A stretch of DNA of 64,000 bases from contig CAWIIF010000004.1 of NCBI GenBank assembly GCA_963836015.1, forward strand, positions 1,302,001 to 1,366,000, given 5' to 3'. The notes beneath the pieces were generated by a model. The model was not told the DNA's origin and did not search any database. It saw only the letters and a list, made by a program, of their open reading frames with translations. Positions 9,068-16,701 of the stretch are shown piece by piece. Numbering within the stretch: the first letter of the stretch is position 1; every line of letters starts with the position of its first letter. Made by a program: the position numbers and the translations under genes. The DNA comes from CAWCDJ01 sp963836015 (GTDB lineage Bacteria > Acidobacteriota > Terriglobia > Bryobacterales > Bryobacteraceae).

Positions 9068-9137
9068 CCGCCAAAGATTGGCGGAGGGTTCTAGGATTCG
9101 AAAGAACTTACGCGCCCGCGCCGCCAATCATTGGCGG
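9068..9137. repeat. Pair of identical-arm hairpins between convergent genes
   Basis: Two copies of the same palindrome lie in the 87-base gap between convergent genes. Each has 7-base perfect arms CCGCCAA and TTGGCGG around a 3-base loop: 9068-9084 (loop AGA) and 9121-9137 (loop TCA). They are 36 bases apart. No clear T-run follows either on either strand, so they are not classic intrinsic terminators. They may act as a bidirectional transcription end or be members of a dispersed REP-like family. Confidence 0.6.
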
Positions 9138-9146
9138 AATCACACG

Positions 9147-9566
9147 CTATCGCTGCGCCACGCCCGGGTCCGGGATGTCCAAAATGGTGACGCTTTCCTG
9201 TTCGTTGGGGTCGGTGCGCGCGGCCACCGCGGTGCACGGCTCGGTCTGGCTGGCGTTGTACGGAAGGTGCGGCGTGTTGGCCGGTATATAGAGATAGTCG
9301 CCGGCCCGCACCCATACGTGCTGCCGCAGGTCTTGTCCATACCACATGCCGGCTTCGCCGCTCAGGACGTACAGCGCACTCTCGTGTCCTTCGTGAAGAT
9401 GCGGCTTCGCGCGCCCGCCCGGCGGAATCGTCACCAGGTGCATGCACAGCCCCTGGGCATTGGCGGACTCCGCCGAGACTCCCTTGTGGTAGCTCAATCC
9501 CTGCTTGCCGCGATAGCCCGCGTCACCCGGGATCACGGTGCAGGTACGCTCGCGTTCGCACTGCAT
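9147..9566 (-). CDS. Cupin-domain protein
   Basis: A 139-residue single-cupin protein. The first cupin motif is present as PPGGRAKPHLHEGHESALYVLSG (metal-type His, His and Glu), and the second as AGDYLYIPANTPHLPYN (His). It should bind a metal in the beta-barrel pocket. No signal peptide is seen. I place the start at the ATG at 9566 (MQCERERTC) because longer readings would run into the upstream lipocalin-like gene that ends at 9581. It lies 14 bases downstream of that gene and may be cotranscribed with it. Function is not predictable; cupins of this shape include oxalate- or sugar-binding and dioxygenase-like proteins. Confidence 0.82.
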   Translation of the reverse strand: MQCERERTCTVIPGDAGYRGKQGLSYHKGVSAESANAQGLCMHLVTIPPGGRAKPHLHEGHESALYVLSGEAGMWYGQDLRQHVWVRAGDYLYIPANTPHLPYNASQTEPCTAVAARTDPNEQESVTILDIPDPGVAQR

Positions 9567-9580
9567 GCAGGGACCCTTCC

Positions 9581-10054
9581 CTATTGCTTCTCGAAGACCA
9601 GTTTCTGATCGCCTTCGCCCATGGCGCTCGAGAAATGGCGCTCGACGGTCAACACCTTGCCGTCCGCCGAAAGCGTCCACTTGTCTTTCATGGTGAAGTC
9701 GTTGTCGCCGAACTTGCCCTTGGTGTCGAAGGTCAGCGCTTCGCCCTCCCACTTGACGACGCTCTTCGCCTCGTTATCGCGAATCGTGTTGACGCACTCC
9801 TTGCCGTCGGTGGTGTAGTTCGCTTCCCAATCGAAGTCGCCCATGTCGCTCGACTGCTTGACCGCGACCTTGAGCTTGGGGTCCTCGTGGGTGACTTTCT
9901 GGGTCATGCTGCTGGGCGGCGGCATCTGTCCCAGGTCGCTCTTGGAGAGGTTCAATTTCCAATCGCCGGTCAAATTCGGGGCAGCGGCCCCAGCCAACAC
10001 CGCGAGGAACAGGATGGCAGCCGCGAGAATCGCGAGACGTGTTTTCATTCGCAT
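9581..10054 (-). CDS. Small secreted beta-rich protein of unknown function
   Basis: A 157-residue protein with a clear signal peptide (residues 1-24, ending AGAAA). The mature part reads like a lipocalin-type beta-barrel: an opening LTGDWKLNLSKSD and then alternating beta-strand segments such as LKVAVKQSS, KSVVKWEGEALTF and KWTLSADGKVLTVERHF. Proteins with this GDWKLN opening are frequent in acidobacteria, but I know of no assigned function. GAGAAGAG precedes the ATG, and a TATACT box lies near 10085-10080 on the coding strand. It lies 14 bases upstream of the cupin gene. Confidence 0.75.
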   Translation of the reverse strand: MRMKTRLAILAAAILFLAVLAGAAAPNLTGDWKLNLSKSDLGQMPPPSSMTQKVTHEDPKLKVAVKQSSDMGDFDWEANYTTDGKECVNTIRDNEAKSVVKWEGEALTFDTKGKFGDNDFTMKDKWTLSADGKVLTVERHFSSAMGEGDQKLVFEKQ

Positions 10055-10097
10055 GGCACTCTTCTCTTTCTGGCGACCGAGTATAGCATCCGGCGCA

Positions 10098-10595
10098 CTA
10101 CTTTTTCGGGCGCGACTCCGGCGGAACCAGGCCGTTCAGCCGGTAGTAGGCCACCAACAGGCCGTAGTGCTCGGCGGAATGCTCGGTAACGCTGGCCCAC
10201 GGCTGGATCGTCTTTTGGAATGTCGCCGGCTCCCAGGATTTCAGGGTGGCTTGCGAATCGTCGATGGACTTCTTCAACATCGCGACGATGTCCGCCTTGG
10301 TCTTGTAATCCTTGGCGTCGATCTCGTCCCACTTGACGTTCTCGCCGCGGCCGCGTTTGGCGGCGAACACATTGCCGGAGGCGATGTGGACGATCACTTC
10401 CCCGAAGGACCGCATCTCCGGCTTCGGCTTGAACCCATAGTGCTCTTCGGGAAAGTCCTGGGCCATTTCGAGAACCTTCCGGTTAATATCTGTAAACATG
10501 TTGACCGTGGTCCGGTCGGGAGGCGGCGGCGCGGCCTGGGCGAAAGCGGAGGCCGCGCCGGCCAGGGCAAGGGTAATCGTAAGCAGCTTCGTCAT
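10098..10595 (-). CDS. Secreted DinB-family protein
   Basis: A 165-residue protein with a signal peptide (about 20 residues ending AFAQA) followed by a four-helix DinB/YfiT-like fold. The pattern is typical: EMAQDFPEEHYGFKPKPEMRSFGEVIVHIASGN near the N-terminus and SVTEHSAEHYGLLVAYYRLNGL near the C-terminus, with His residues placed as in metal-binding DinB proteins (VIVHIA, TEHSAEHYG). Enzymes of this superfamily include thiol-dependent transferases, but the substrate here is unknown. Export to the periplasm is common for acidobacterial members. A TATAAG box sits six bases upstream of the ATG and also overlaps the purine-rich GGGGGA. Confidence 0.8.
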   Translation of the reverse strand: MTKLLTITLALAGAASAFAQAAPPPPDRTTVNMFTDINRKVLEMAQDFPEEHYGFKPKPEMRSFGEVIVHIASGNVFAAKRGRGENVKWDEIDAKDYKTKADIVAMLKKSIDDSQATLKSWEPATFQKTIQPWASVTEHSAEHYGLLVAYYRLNGLVPPESRPKK

Positions 10596-10724
10596 ATCCC
10601 CCTTATACGTGCGGCGGACGAGTTGGTACCGGCCGATCTAATTCCGGACGGTAATGAACCCGCCCGTGTAGGTTTCCGGCCGGTGCGGAGCGCATGATCC
10701 CATTTGACAAGATCGAGGCGCCGC

Positions 10725-13700
10725 TCAGAACTCCAGCCGCAGCATGAATTGCAGCCGCCGCGGCAGGCCGATCCCGACTGCGGCGGTGCTCCGCGGGTTG
10801 GTGATCTTCCCGAAGTTGGAAGCAGACGAGAAGTTGCTCGCCGGGTTGGCGAACATCGGGTGATTGAACAGGTTGAACGCCTCGGCCCGGAACTTCAGGT
10901 GCACCCGCTCGGTCATCGGTATGTTCTTCTCCACGGCCGTGTCCAGCTCGTAGTATCCGGGCCCGCGGGCGATGTTCCGCCCTAGGGTCCCCCACGTGTT
11001 CTTCGCTGGCACCGCGAAAGCCGCCGGGTTGAACCAGTTATAGATGGTCTGGTTAACGGGGTAGATCGGTACACCAGGCATCAGGTCCGGCCGCTGGTTG
11101 CTGGCGTTCCCATCCAGCATGCTGGAGGACGAACGGGTAACCGTGATGTTTACCGGCCGGCCGGTGCTGGCGCTCGCGATTCCGCTCAGCTCCCATCCGC
11201 CGAGCACTTTTCCGGCGATGCCCGTGAGGTGCCCGGTCGGAATGTCGTAAACCGAATTCACGTTGAGCGTCTGGCGAACGTCGTAAAGCGTGCTGCTGCG
11301 GTCGCAGGCCCGGCAATTGGAGTTTTCGACGGAGGCTGTCTCGCCCGTCCCGATCGAGCCGTCGCCGATCGAGTGCGACCACATATATTGCGTCTGCCAC
11401 AGCCAGCCACGCGTAAACGAGCGCTGCACCGAGGCCTGGAGCGCGTTGAAGTTGGTGTTGCTGTCGTTGTACTTGATGCCGAACTTGCCGAATTGCGGCA
11501 GCGGGCGCTTACCGGTCATCGGGTCGATGTTGTTCTCATTGCGCCCGCCGAACAGATGATGCCCCTCGCTGCCCGCATAACCGACCGTGGCGAGGAAGCT
11601 GCCCGGCAATTGGCGCTGGATCATGAGATCCCAGTTCTCAAAGTAACCGTCCTTCCGGTGGCGGTCGATTCCCTTGGGCGATGCGCCCTGGTCCTGAAGT
11701 AGCGGCAGGAACGGGGTCAGCGGATACGAGAGGTTGGGGACATCCGCCGACGAAAGGGCATACCGGGCCGCCGTGCTCTCGTGGGGGTCGCTGAAATCGT
11801 CGTTCTGGTTGGCGCTGTAGTACAACCCCCACCCGGAGCGAATCACCGTTTTTCCGTTGGCGCCGCCGGGAACCCACGCCACGCTTACCCGCGGCATGAA
11901 GTTCTTGTAGTTGGGATCGTACATGGGCGTGCCCTTCGGGCAGAAGCCTCCACATGCAAAATCCACCACGGCGATGCGGTCCAACACCTCGTGCATCACG
12001 GAGTAGAACTCGTACCGCAATCCCACATTGACCGTCAGGTTCGGGCGCAGTTTGATCTCATCCTGCGCATAGCCCATCCAGAAAGTGCGCCGCATGCCGC
12101 CCACCGGCAACGCCGCGTTCGTAAAGATCGTGTCGATCTGGTCGTGGATGAAGGCGGCCGGGTCGGTGAATCCGATGGTCGTGAAGGGGTTGGCCTCGCC
12201 CGAGTTGTTAAGCCTGATCCGTTCAATATCCACCCCAAACTTGAAGGTATTGCGCCCCCGGATTAAGCTCAGGCTGTCGATCCAGGAAAACGTGGTCCCG
12301 ACTTCCAGGTCGAGCTGGCTCGAGCTGATGTCGTCGAAACCGGGGATACTCGAGACGCCGACGGAGCCGAACCCCGCCAGTGAGGGTGCGGTCCCCGTGG
12401 TCGGATGGTGGAAGGCAGATCGGTTGACCCCGAACTTCGCCTCGTTCACCATCCTGGCCGAATGCACGCGCGTCAGCGAGATTACAAAGTTGGAGGGCCG
12501 GATGGGTTCTGTCTCGATTCCGCCGATATTGTCAATCGGGTCCGCTTTCAGCGCGTCGTCGATGTTGTAGCGGACAAACAGGGTGTTGTTGTCGTTGAAC
12601 CGGTGATCCACGCGAACCGTGCCGCTATCCTCGCGGGTCGAATTCACGCCCGTTGACGTGTACTGGTCGGTGATGGAATCGACGGGCGTCTGGCCCATCG
12701 GGTACGCATCGAGGAAGGGTTTGAGCTGCGTCGAGGCTGCCAGTACCTGGGCTCGGTACTCGGCGTTCGGCACGAAGGCGATCTGCGTGTTGCTCAGGCT
12801 TTGGCGAATTGCTTCATACGTAACGAAGAAAAAGGTCTTGTTCTTCTTGATCGGCCCACCCAGGCTGCCGCCAAACTGGTTCATGCGGAACGGCGGAATC
12901 TGCGACGGATCGAACGGCGACCGAGCATCCAATGCGTTATTCCGGAAATACTCGAAGGCGCCGCCGTGCCAGTTGTTGGTCCCTGTCTTCGATACCGCGT
13001 TGACCTGGCCGCCGCCGGAGGAGCCGCTGTCGGCGGTGTAATTCTGTGAGTTCACGCGGAACTCGGCGATCGATTCCAGGGATATGTTAAGGCGCGCATC
13101 CGCCTTCTGGCTCTGTTCCTGAACGCCGGTGGCGTCGATGCCGTCAAACGTGTAGTTGGCATCGTCCAGGCCGTGCCCGGCAAAGCGGATGTCGCGCTGA
13201 CCGCCGCCGCCGGTGTTGATCGCGCCGGGCGTGAACATCTCGAGAGTCGCCCAGTTGCGCCCGTTCAAGGGGATGCTGTCCAATTGCTGATGCTCAAGCA
13301 CGCCACCGACCTGCGCGTTGCTGGTCTCGAGAGCAGCTGCCTGGGCTTGCACCTCCACATGGGTGCCGATGGTGCCCAGTTCCAGTTTGGCATCCACCGT
13401 GCGGCTCTGCCCGACGAAAAGCTGGACGTTCTTCATCCCGAACGTCCGGAATCCGTCTTTGGAGATCTTCAGGTCGTACGTCCCGATCGGGATGCCCGGA
13501 ATGCTGTAGACCCCGGAAGGGCCGGTCACGACGTCCCGGGTGAGGCCCGTGCTGGGCGAGGCTAGTTCGACTCGCGCGCCGGGAACGAGCGAACCGCTCG
13601 TATCCGTGACAGTTCCGTTGAGATCGGCCCTGTCCACCTGGCCGAAAACCAGTACGGCAGACAGGGAGAAGAACAACGCCAAACGCGGCAGCGATACCAT
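10725..13700 (-). CDS. TonB-dependent receptor, Oar/Cna-B-type, acidobacterial family
   Basis: A 991-residue outer-membrane protein. A signal peptide (about 20 residues, ending FGQ) is followed by a carboxypeptidase-regulatory-like domain at about 22-105 (ADLNGTVTDTSGSLVPGARV, GVYSIPGIPIGTYDLKIS). Next comes a plug region with LNGRNWATLEMFTPGA and a long beta-barrel ending in the outer-membrane signal RLQFMLRLEF with terminal Phe. The motif WHGGAFEYFRNNALDAR and the barrel phrase FGGSLGGPIKKNKTFFF are hallmarks of the large acidobacterial receptor family thought to import plant or microbial polymer fragments. Its ligand cannot be told. Strong GGAGG lies before the ATG. The promoter and inverted repeat upstream are listed separately. 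Confidence 0.93.
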   Translation of the reverse strand: MVSLPRLALFFSLSAVLVFGQVDRADLNGTVTDTSGSLVPGARVELASPSTGLTRDVVTGPSGVYSIPGIPIGTYDLKISKDGFRTFGMKNVQLFVGQSRTVDAKLELGTIGTHVEVQAQAAALETSNAQVGGVLEHQQLDSIPLNGRNWATLEMFTPGAINTGGGGQRDIRFAGHGLDDANYTFDGIDATGVQEQSQKADARLNISLESIAEFRVNSQNYTADSGSSGGGQVNAVSKTGTNNWHGGAFEYFRNNALDARSPFDPSQIPPFRMNQFGGSLGGPIKKNKTFFFVTYEAIRQSLSNTQIAFVPNAEYRAQVLAASTQLKPFLDAYPMGQTPVDSITDQYTSTGVNSTREDSGTVRVDHRFNDNNTLFVRYNIDDALKADPIDNIGGIETEPIRPSNFVISLTRVHSARMVNEAKFGVNRSAFHHPTTGTAPSLAGFGSVGVSSIPGFDDISSSQLDLEVGTTFSWIDSLSLIRGRNTFKFGVDIERIRLNNSGEANPFTTIGFTDPAAFIHDQIDTIFTNAALPVGGMRRTFWMGYAQDEIKLRPNLTVNVGLRYEFYSVMHEVLDRIAVVDFACGGFCPKGTPMYDPNYKNFMPRVSVAWVPGGANGKTVIRSGWGLYYSANQNDDFSDPHESTAARYALSSADVPNLSYPLTPFLPLLQDQGASPKGIDRHRKDGYFENWDLMIQRQLPGSFLATVGYAGSEGHHLFGGRNENNIDPMTGKRPLPQFGKFGIKYNDSNTNFNALQASVQRSFTRGWLWQTQYMWSHSIGDGSIGTGETASVENSNCRACDRSSTLYDVRQTLNVNSVYDIPTGHLTGIAGKVLGGWELSGIASASTGRPVNITVTRSSSSMLDGNASNQRPDLMPGVPIYPVNQTIYNWFNPAAFAVPAKNTWGTLGRNIARGPGYYELDTAVEKNIPMTERVHLKFRAEAFNLFNHPMFANPASNFSSASNFGKITNPRSTAAVGIGLPRRLQFMLRLEF

Positions 13701-13887
13701 TGGCCCCTCCAGCCGGGATTGGCTTGGGTCGCTCCCGGCAAGCCGGCAGGAAATCCCCTAAGTTTAGGGCGCTCCGGCGTGATACCCCGTTCTGCGCCGG
13801 CCAACACCCAAATACAAGAGGAGCCTTGGCCCCCGATTCAACCCCAAATGAATGCTCCCGGAGGTTCTTTTCCCGAGGGTTTTAAGT

Positions 13888-13916
13888 GTTATATCCCTAA
13901 TTGACATCGTGTGCAA
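13888..13916 (-). promoter_or_regulatory. Sigma70-type promoter of the TonB receptor gene
   Basis: On the minus strand TTGCAC (13916-13911) and TATAAC (13893-13888) are separated by exactly 17 bases. Each box matches five of six consensus bases. The predicted start near 13881 would give a leader of about 180 bases. Surrounding sequence is AT-rich relative to the genes. Confidence 0.65.
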
Positions 13917-13936
13917 TAGTAATTGTGCGCACACGA
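13907..13936. promoter_or_regulatory. Inverted repeat overlapping the -35 box (operator candidate)
   Basis: Perfect 8-base arms TCGTGTGC (13907-13914) and GCACACGA (13929-13936) flank a 14-base centre. The left arm covers most of the -35 box of the receptor promoter and the right arm lies just upstream of it, which is a usual geometry for a dimeric repressor or activator. The binding protein is unknown. Confidence 0.55.
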
Positions 13937-14049
13937 CGGATTCAGTTTATTGCACGTAGTGGCATCTCGAACAATTCGCCAGCGGTTAGGCGATTGCGGA
14001 AAAGACCCCTTCCGAGCTGAACCGGCAGCGCCCGCAGGACTGGCTCAGC

Positions 14050-15453
14050 TCATAACCGCTTGCCCGAACGGTCCCGGATCTCGATCTTCAGGTCCAGCGT
14101 TCCATCGGCGTGCGTCGAGCAGCTCAGGCACGGGTCGTAGGCGCGAACGAGGGCGGAGACCCGGTTGAGCATGCCCTCACGGATGTGCTCCCCGTCCACA
14201 AAGTGTCTGGCTACCTGGGCGACGCCGCGGTTGATGGCCAGGTTGTTGTGGCCGGTGGCTACGATCAGGTTGGCCCACCGCATAGCGCCTTGCTCATCCA
14301 CTTTGTAGTGATGAATCAGGACGCCGCGCGGCGCTTCGATCATGCCGGCGCCTTCCAGGCTGTTGACGGCGGCGCGGGCGCGCACGTGCTTGTCGAGGAT
14401 CTCTGGATCGGCGAGCAGCGCTTCGATCTTCTCCAGTCCATGGAGAAGCTCGATCAGCCGCGCATAGTGGTAGTGGAACGAGCTATGAGCGGGAGCGCCG
14501 CAGCGCTGCCGGAACTCCGCCAATTCGCGGTCGGCCAGCGGAGTGCCGCACGATTCGGCCACGTTGAGGCGCGCCAGGGGGCCGACGCGGTATACGCCCT
14601 GTGGGTAGCCCTCGGGCTTGAAGTAAGGCGCCTTCAGGTACGAATCGCGCAGGGACGCCTCACCGATGAATTCGGCGTAGTCGCGCGCCCGGATGTCGGC
14701 GGCCACGATCGCCCCGGCGGCGTCCTTGAATGTGAGCAGACCGTCGTACCACGCGAAGCCGCCGCTGTCATCCACCAGGCCCGCGTACATGGAGGGATCG
14801 GTCCCGAAATTGGCGATCTCCTCGGCGAAGCCGTCGAGCACGGTCTTGAAAAACTCGAGCGTCTTGACGGCGATCGCCCGTGCCTCCGGCAGGCCGGCGA
14901 GCGTGCGCTCGCGGATTTCGGGCGCGAGCGGCGCATTGACGCCTCCGGGGACGATCCACGAGGGGTGGACGCGCTCACCGGCCAGGCCCTCGATGATCTG
15001 CTGGCCGTACTTGCGGAGCGCGACGCCGGAGCGCGCCATCTCGGGATGAGCTTCGATGAGCCCGAAGATGTTGCGATGGGCGGGGTCCGAATCGAAGCCC
15101 AGCAGAAAGTCGGGCGCCGACAGATGGAAGAAGCTGAGCGCGTGAGACTGCACGAACTGCGCGCAGTGGACCAGTTCCCGCAGCTTGCGGCCGGCCGGCG
15201 GGGGAGTCACCGCCATGATGGCGTCGCAGGCCTTGGCGGAAGCCAGCAGGTGGCTGATCGGACAGATGCCGCAGATGCGCGCCGTAATCGACGGCATCTC
15301 GTAGTAGGGGCGGCCTTCGGTGAACTTTTCGAACCCGCGAACCTGGGTGACGTGGAAGTGCGTATCGGCGACGCGGCCCTGATCGTCCAGGTAGATGTCG
15401 ATTTTGGCGTGGCCTTCGATGCGGGTAACGGGATCGATGACGATTTTTCTCAT
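14050..15453 (-). CDS. hoxH: [NiFe] hydrogenase large subunit, group 3 (NAD-linked) type
   Basis: A 467-residue catalytic subunit of a cytoplasmic [NiFe] hydrogenase. The N-terminal nickel motif is ITARICGICPISH (Cys 61 and Cys 64) and the C-terminal one is YDPCLSCSTH (Cys 442 and Cys 445). After the last His there are 19 residues, ending DRSGKRL, which a maturation protease normally removes. The opening IDPVTRIEGHAKIDIYLDDQG is characteristic. It lies 4 bases after hoxY. The Hox gene set assigns it to the NAD(P)-coupled bidirectional class. No dedicated HoxW protease gene is next to it; the only maturation protease in this window is in the second hydrogenase cluster. Confidence 0.94.
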   Translation of the reverse strand: MRKIVIDPVTRIEGHAKIDIYLDDQGRVADTHFHVTQVRGFEKFTEGRPYYEMPSITARICGICPISHLLASAKACDAIMAVTPPPAGRKLRELVHCAQFVQSHALSFFHLSAPDFLLGFDSDPAHRNIFGLIEAHPEMARSGVALRKYGQQIIEGLAGERVHPSWIVPGGVNAPLAPEIRERTLAGLPEARAIAVKTLEFFKTVLDGFAEEIANFGTDPSMYAGLVDDSGGFAWYDGLLTFKDAAGAIVAADIRARDYAEFIGEASLRDSYLKAPYFKPEGYPQGVYRVGPLARLNVAESCGTPLADRELAEFRQRCGAPAHSSFHYHYARLIELLHGLEKIEALLADPEILDKHVRARAAVNSLEGAGMIEAPRGVLIHHYKVDEQGAMRWANLIVATGHNNLAINRGVAQVARHFVDGEHIREGMLNRVSALVRAYDPCLSCSTHADGTLDLKIEIRDRSGKRL

Positions 15454-15457
15454 ACGG

Positions 15458-15988
15458 CTATCCGAATTTCACCTTCGAGGACAGGTCGGGGACGCGCCCT
15501 TCGATCAATTCGCCCAGCACCCACGCGATGGATTTCGCGGCCGGCGGGCAGCCGGGCACATGCAGATCCACCTTCACCACTTCGTGCAGCGGAACGGCAT
15601 GGCGGAGCAGCGACGGAACTCCCTCCGACGGGACGCCGCGGGTTTCCTGGGCGCCTTCGATATAGATGCGCTCGAGCAGTTTCCGGGTGGGGATCTGGTT
15701 GCGCATGGCGGGCACGTTGCCCGTGACGGCGCAATCGCCCAGTGCCACCAGGAGCTTGGTTCGCTGGCGGATGGTACGGAGCTTTTCCAGGTCGTCCTGG
15801 GAACTGACCGCGCCTTCGATCACCGTCACGTCGACTGCCTTGGGGAACTCCTGGGCGTCGACCAGCGGGCCGTAGACCACCTCGGCGCGCTGCGCCACGG
15901 CGAGAATCGTCTCATCCATATCGAGGAGCGACATATGGCAGCCGGCGCAGCCGTCCAGCCAGACCGTTGCGAGCCGGATGCGCTTCAC
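15458..15988 (-). CDS. hoxY: [NiFe] hydrogenase small subunit, group 3 type
   Basis: A 176-residue small subunit carrying one proximal [4Fe-4S] cluster, as in NAD-reducing hydrogenases. Visible ligands are the CAGC pair (Cys 14 and Cys 17, in WLDGCAGCHMSLLD), Cys in ALGDCAVTGNVP and Cys in VPGCPPAAKSIAW. It lacks the long C-terminal domain with medial and distal clusters seen in membrane-bound enzymes, and has no Tat signal, so it works in the cytoplasm with HoxH and passes electrons to HoxU. The start is GTG at 15988, overlapping the hoxU stop by four bases (GTGA), which supports translational coupling. Confidence 0.93.
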   Translation of the reverse strand: MKRIRLATVWLDGCAGCHMSLLDMDETILAVAQRAEVVYGPLVDAQEFPKAVDVTVIEGAVSSQDDLEKLRTIRQRTKLLVALGDCAVTGNVPAMRNQIPTRKLLERIYIEGAQETRGVPSEGVPSLLRHAVPLHEVVKVDLHVPGCPPAAKSIAWVLGELIEGRVPDLSSKVKFG

Positions 15989-16695
15989 AGGACGCCTCCG
16001 CGCCGGCCGGCGAGGCGGCTCACCCGGGCATCGGTCTTACACATTTCTTCCACGGCGAATCCCTTCTCGGCGAGCGCGCCGGTCGGACATACCTGCACGC
16101 ACTTGCCGCAGCTGGTGCAGCTTCGCGACTGGCCCCAGGGGCGGTTCATGTCGCAGACGATCATGGAGCGGGTTCCGCGCGAGCTGACGTCCCAGACGTG
16201 CGCGCCCTCCACCTCCGCGCAGACCCGCACGCAGCGCGTGCAGAGAATACAGCGGTTGTGATCGAGCACGTAGCGCTCGTGCGAGACGTCCACCGGCAGC
16301 TTGGGAAACGAGTAGGCGTAGCGCACGCTGGTGACGCCGAGCTTCTGCGCCATGGCCTGCAGCTCGCAGTGATTGTTGGAGACGCACACGGCGCACTGGT
16401 GATTGCGCTCCGAAAGGAGGAACTCGATGGCGATCTTGCGATACTGCGCCAGCTTCTCGGAGTTGGTGGTGACGCTCATCCCGTCCTGCACCGGGGTGGT
16501 GCAGGCGGGCAGCAGGCGGTTGACGCCGGAGACCTCCACGATGCACAGGCGGCAGGCCCCGACCGACGTCAGGTTGGCAAGCCAGCACAGCGTGGGGATG
16601 TACTTCCCGTTGGCGCGGGCCACCTCCAGAATCGTCTGGCCCTCCTGGGCCGGAACATATTCGCCGTCGATCCGGATTGAGATTTTTTCTGGCAT
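15985..16695 (-). CDS. hoxU: Hydrogenase diaphorase Fe-S subunit (NuoG N-terminal-like)
   Basis: A 236-residue electron-transfer subunit. The N-terminal ferredoxin domain has a [2Fe-2S] set at PTLCWLANLTSVGACRLC with a further Cys in LLPACTTP. A His-Cys [4Fe-4S] motif follows at HQCAVCVSNNHCELQ. Two ferredoxin-type [4Fe-4S] motifs complete it, CILCTRCVRVC and CTSCGKCVQVCPTG. This matches HoxU and the HydA/NuoG N-terminal region. It links HoxY to the flavin subunit. The ATG at 16695 is six bases after the hoxF stop, and the end overlaps hoxY by four bases. All expected cluster ligands appear present. Confidence 0.92.
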   Translation of the reverse strand: MPEKISIRIDGEYVPAQEGQTILEVARANGKYIPTLCWLANLTSVGACRLCIVEVSGVNRLLPACTTPVQDGMSVTTNSEKLAQYRKIAIEFLLSERNHQCAVCVSNNHCELQAMAQKLGVTSVRYAYSFPKLPVDVSHERYVLDHNRCILCTRCVRVCAEVEGAHVWDVSSRGTRSMIVCDMNRPWGQSRSCTSCGKCVQVCPTGALAEKGFAVEEMCKTDARVSRLAGRRGGVL

Positions 16696-16701
16696 GGCTT
16701 T

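Larger units (their letters stand above)
13701..14049. other. 349-base non-coding region: control region of the TonB receptor gene
   Basis: No convincing gene is present. The right half (about 13880-13936) holds the receptor promoter and an inverted repeat. Between the predicted transcription start near 13881 and the ATG at 13700 lies a leader of about 180 bases, unusually long, containing a perfect 14-base palindrome CCCTAAGTTTAGGG at 13756-13769. From 13937 to 14049 lies the downstream end of the hydrogenase operon; I see no T-rich terminator there. Confidence 0.6.

Noticed and set aside
7401..9074. A 557-codon minus-strand frame antisense to the M28 peptidase
   Set aside because: Shadow of a well-supported gene; no domain, no ribosome site.
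13901..13920. TTGACA at 13901 as a -35 box for a plus-strand transcript
   Set aside because: No -10 box at 16-18 bases, and no plus-strand gene follows before the minus-strand hydrogenase operon.
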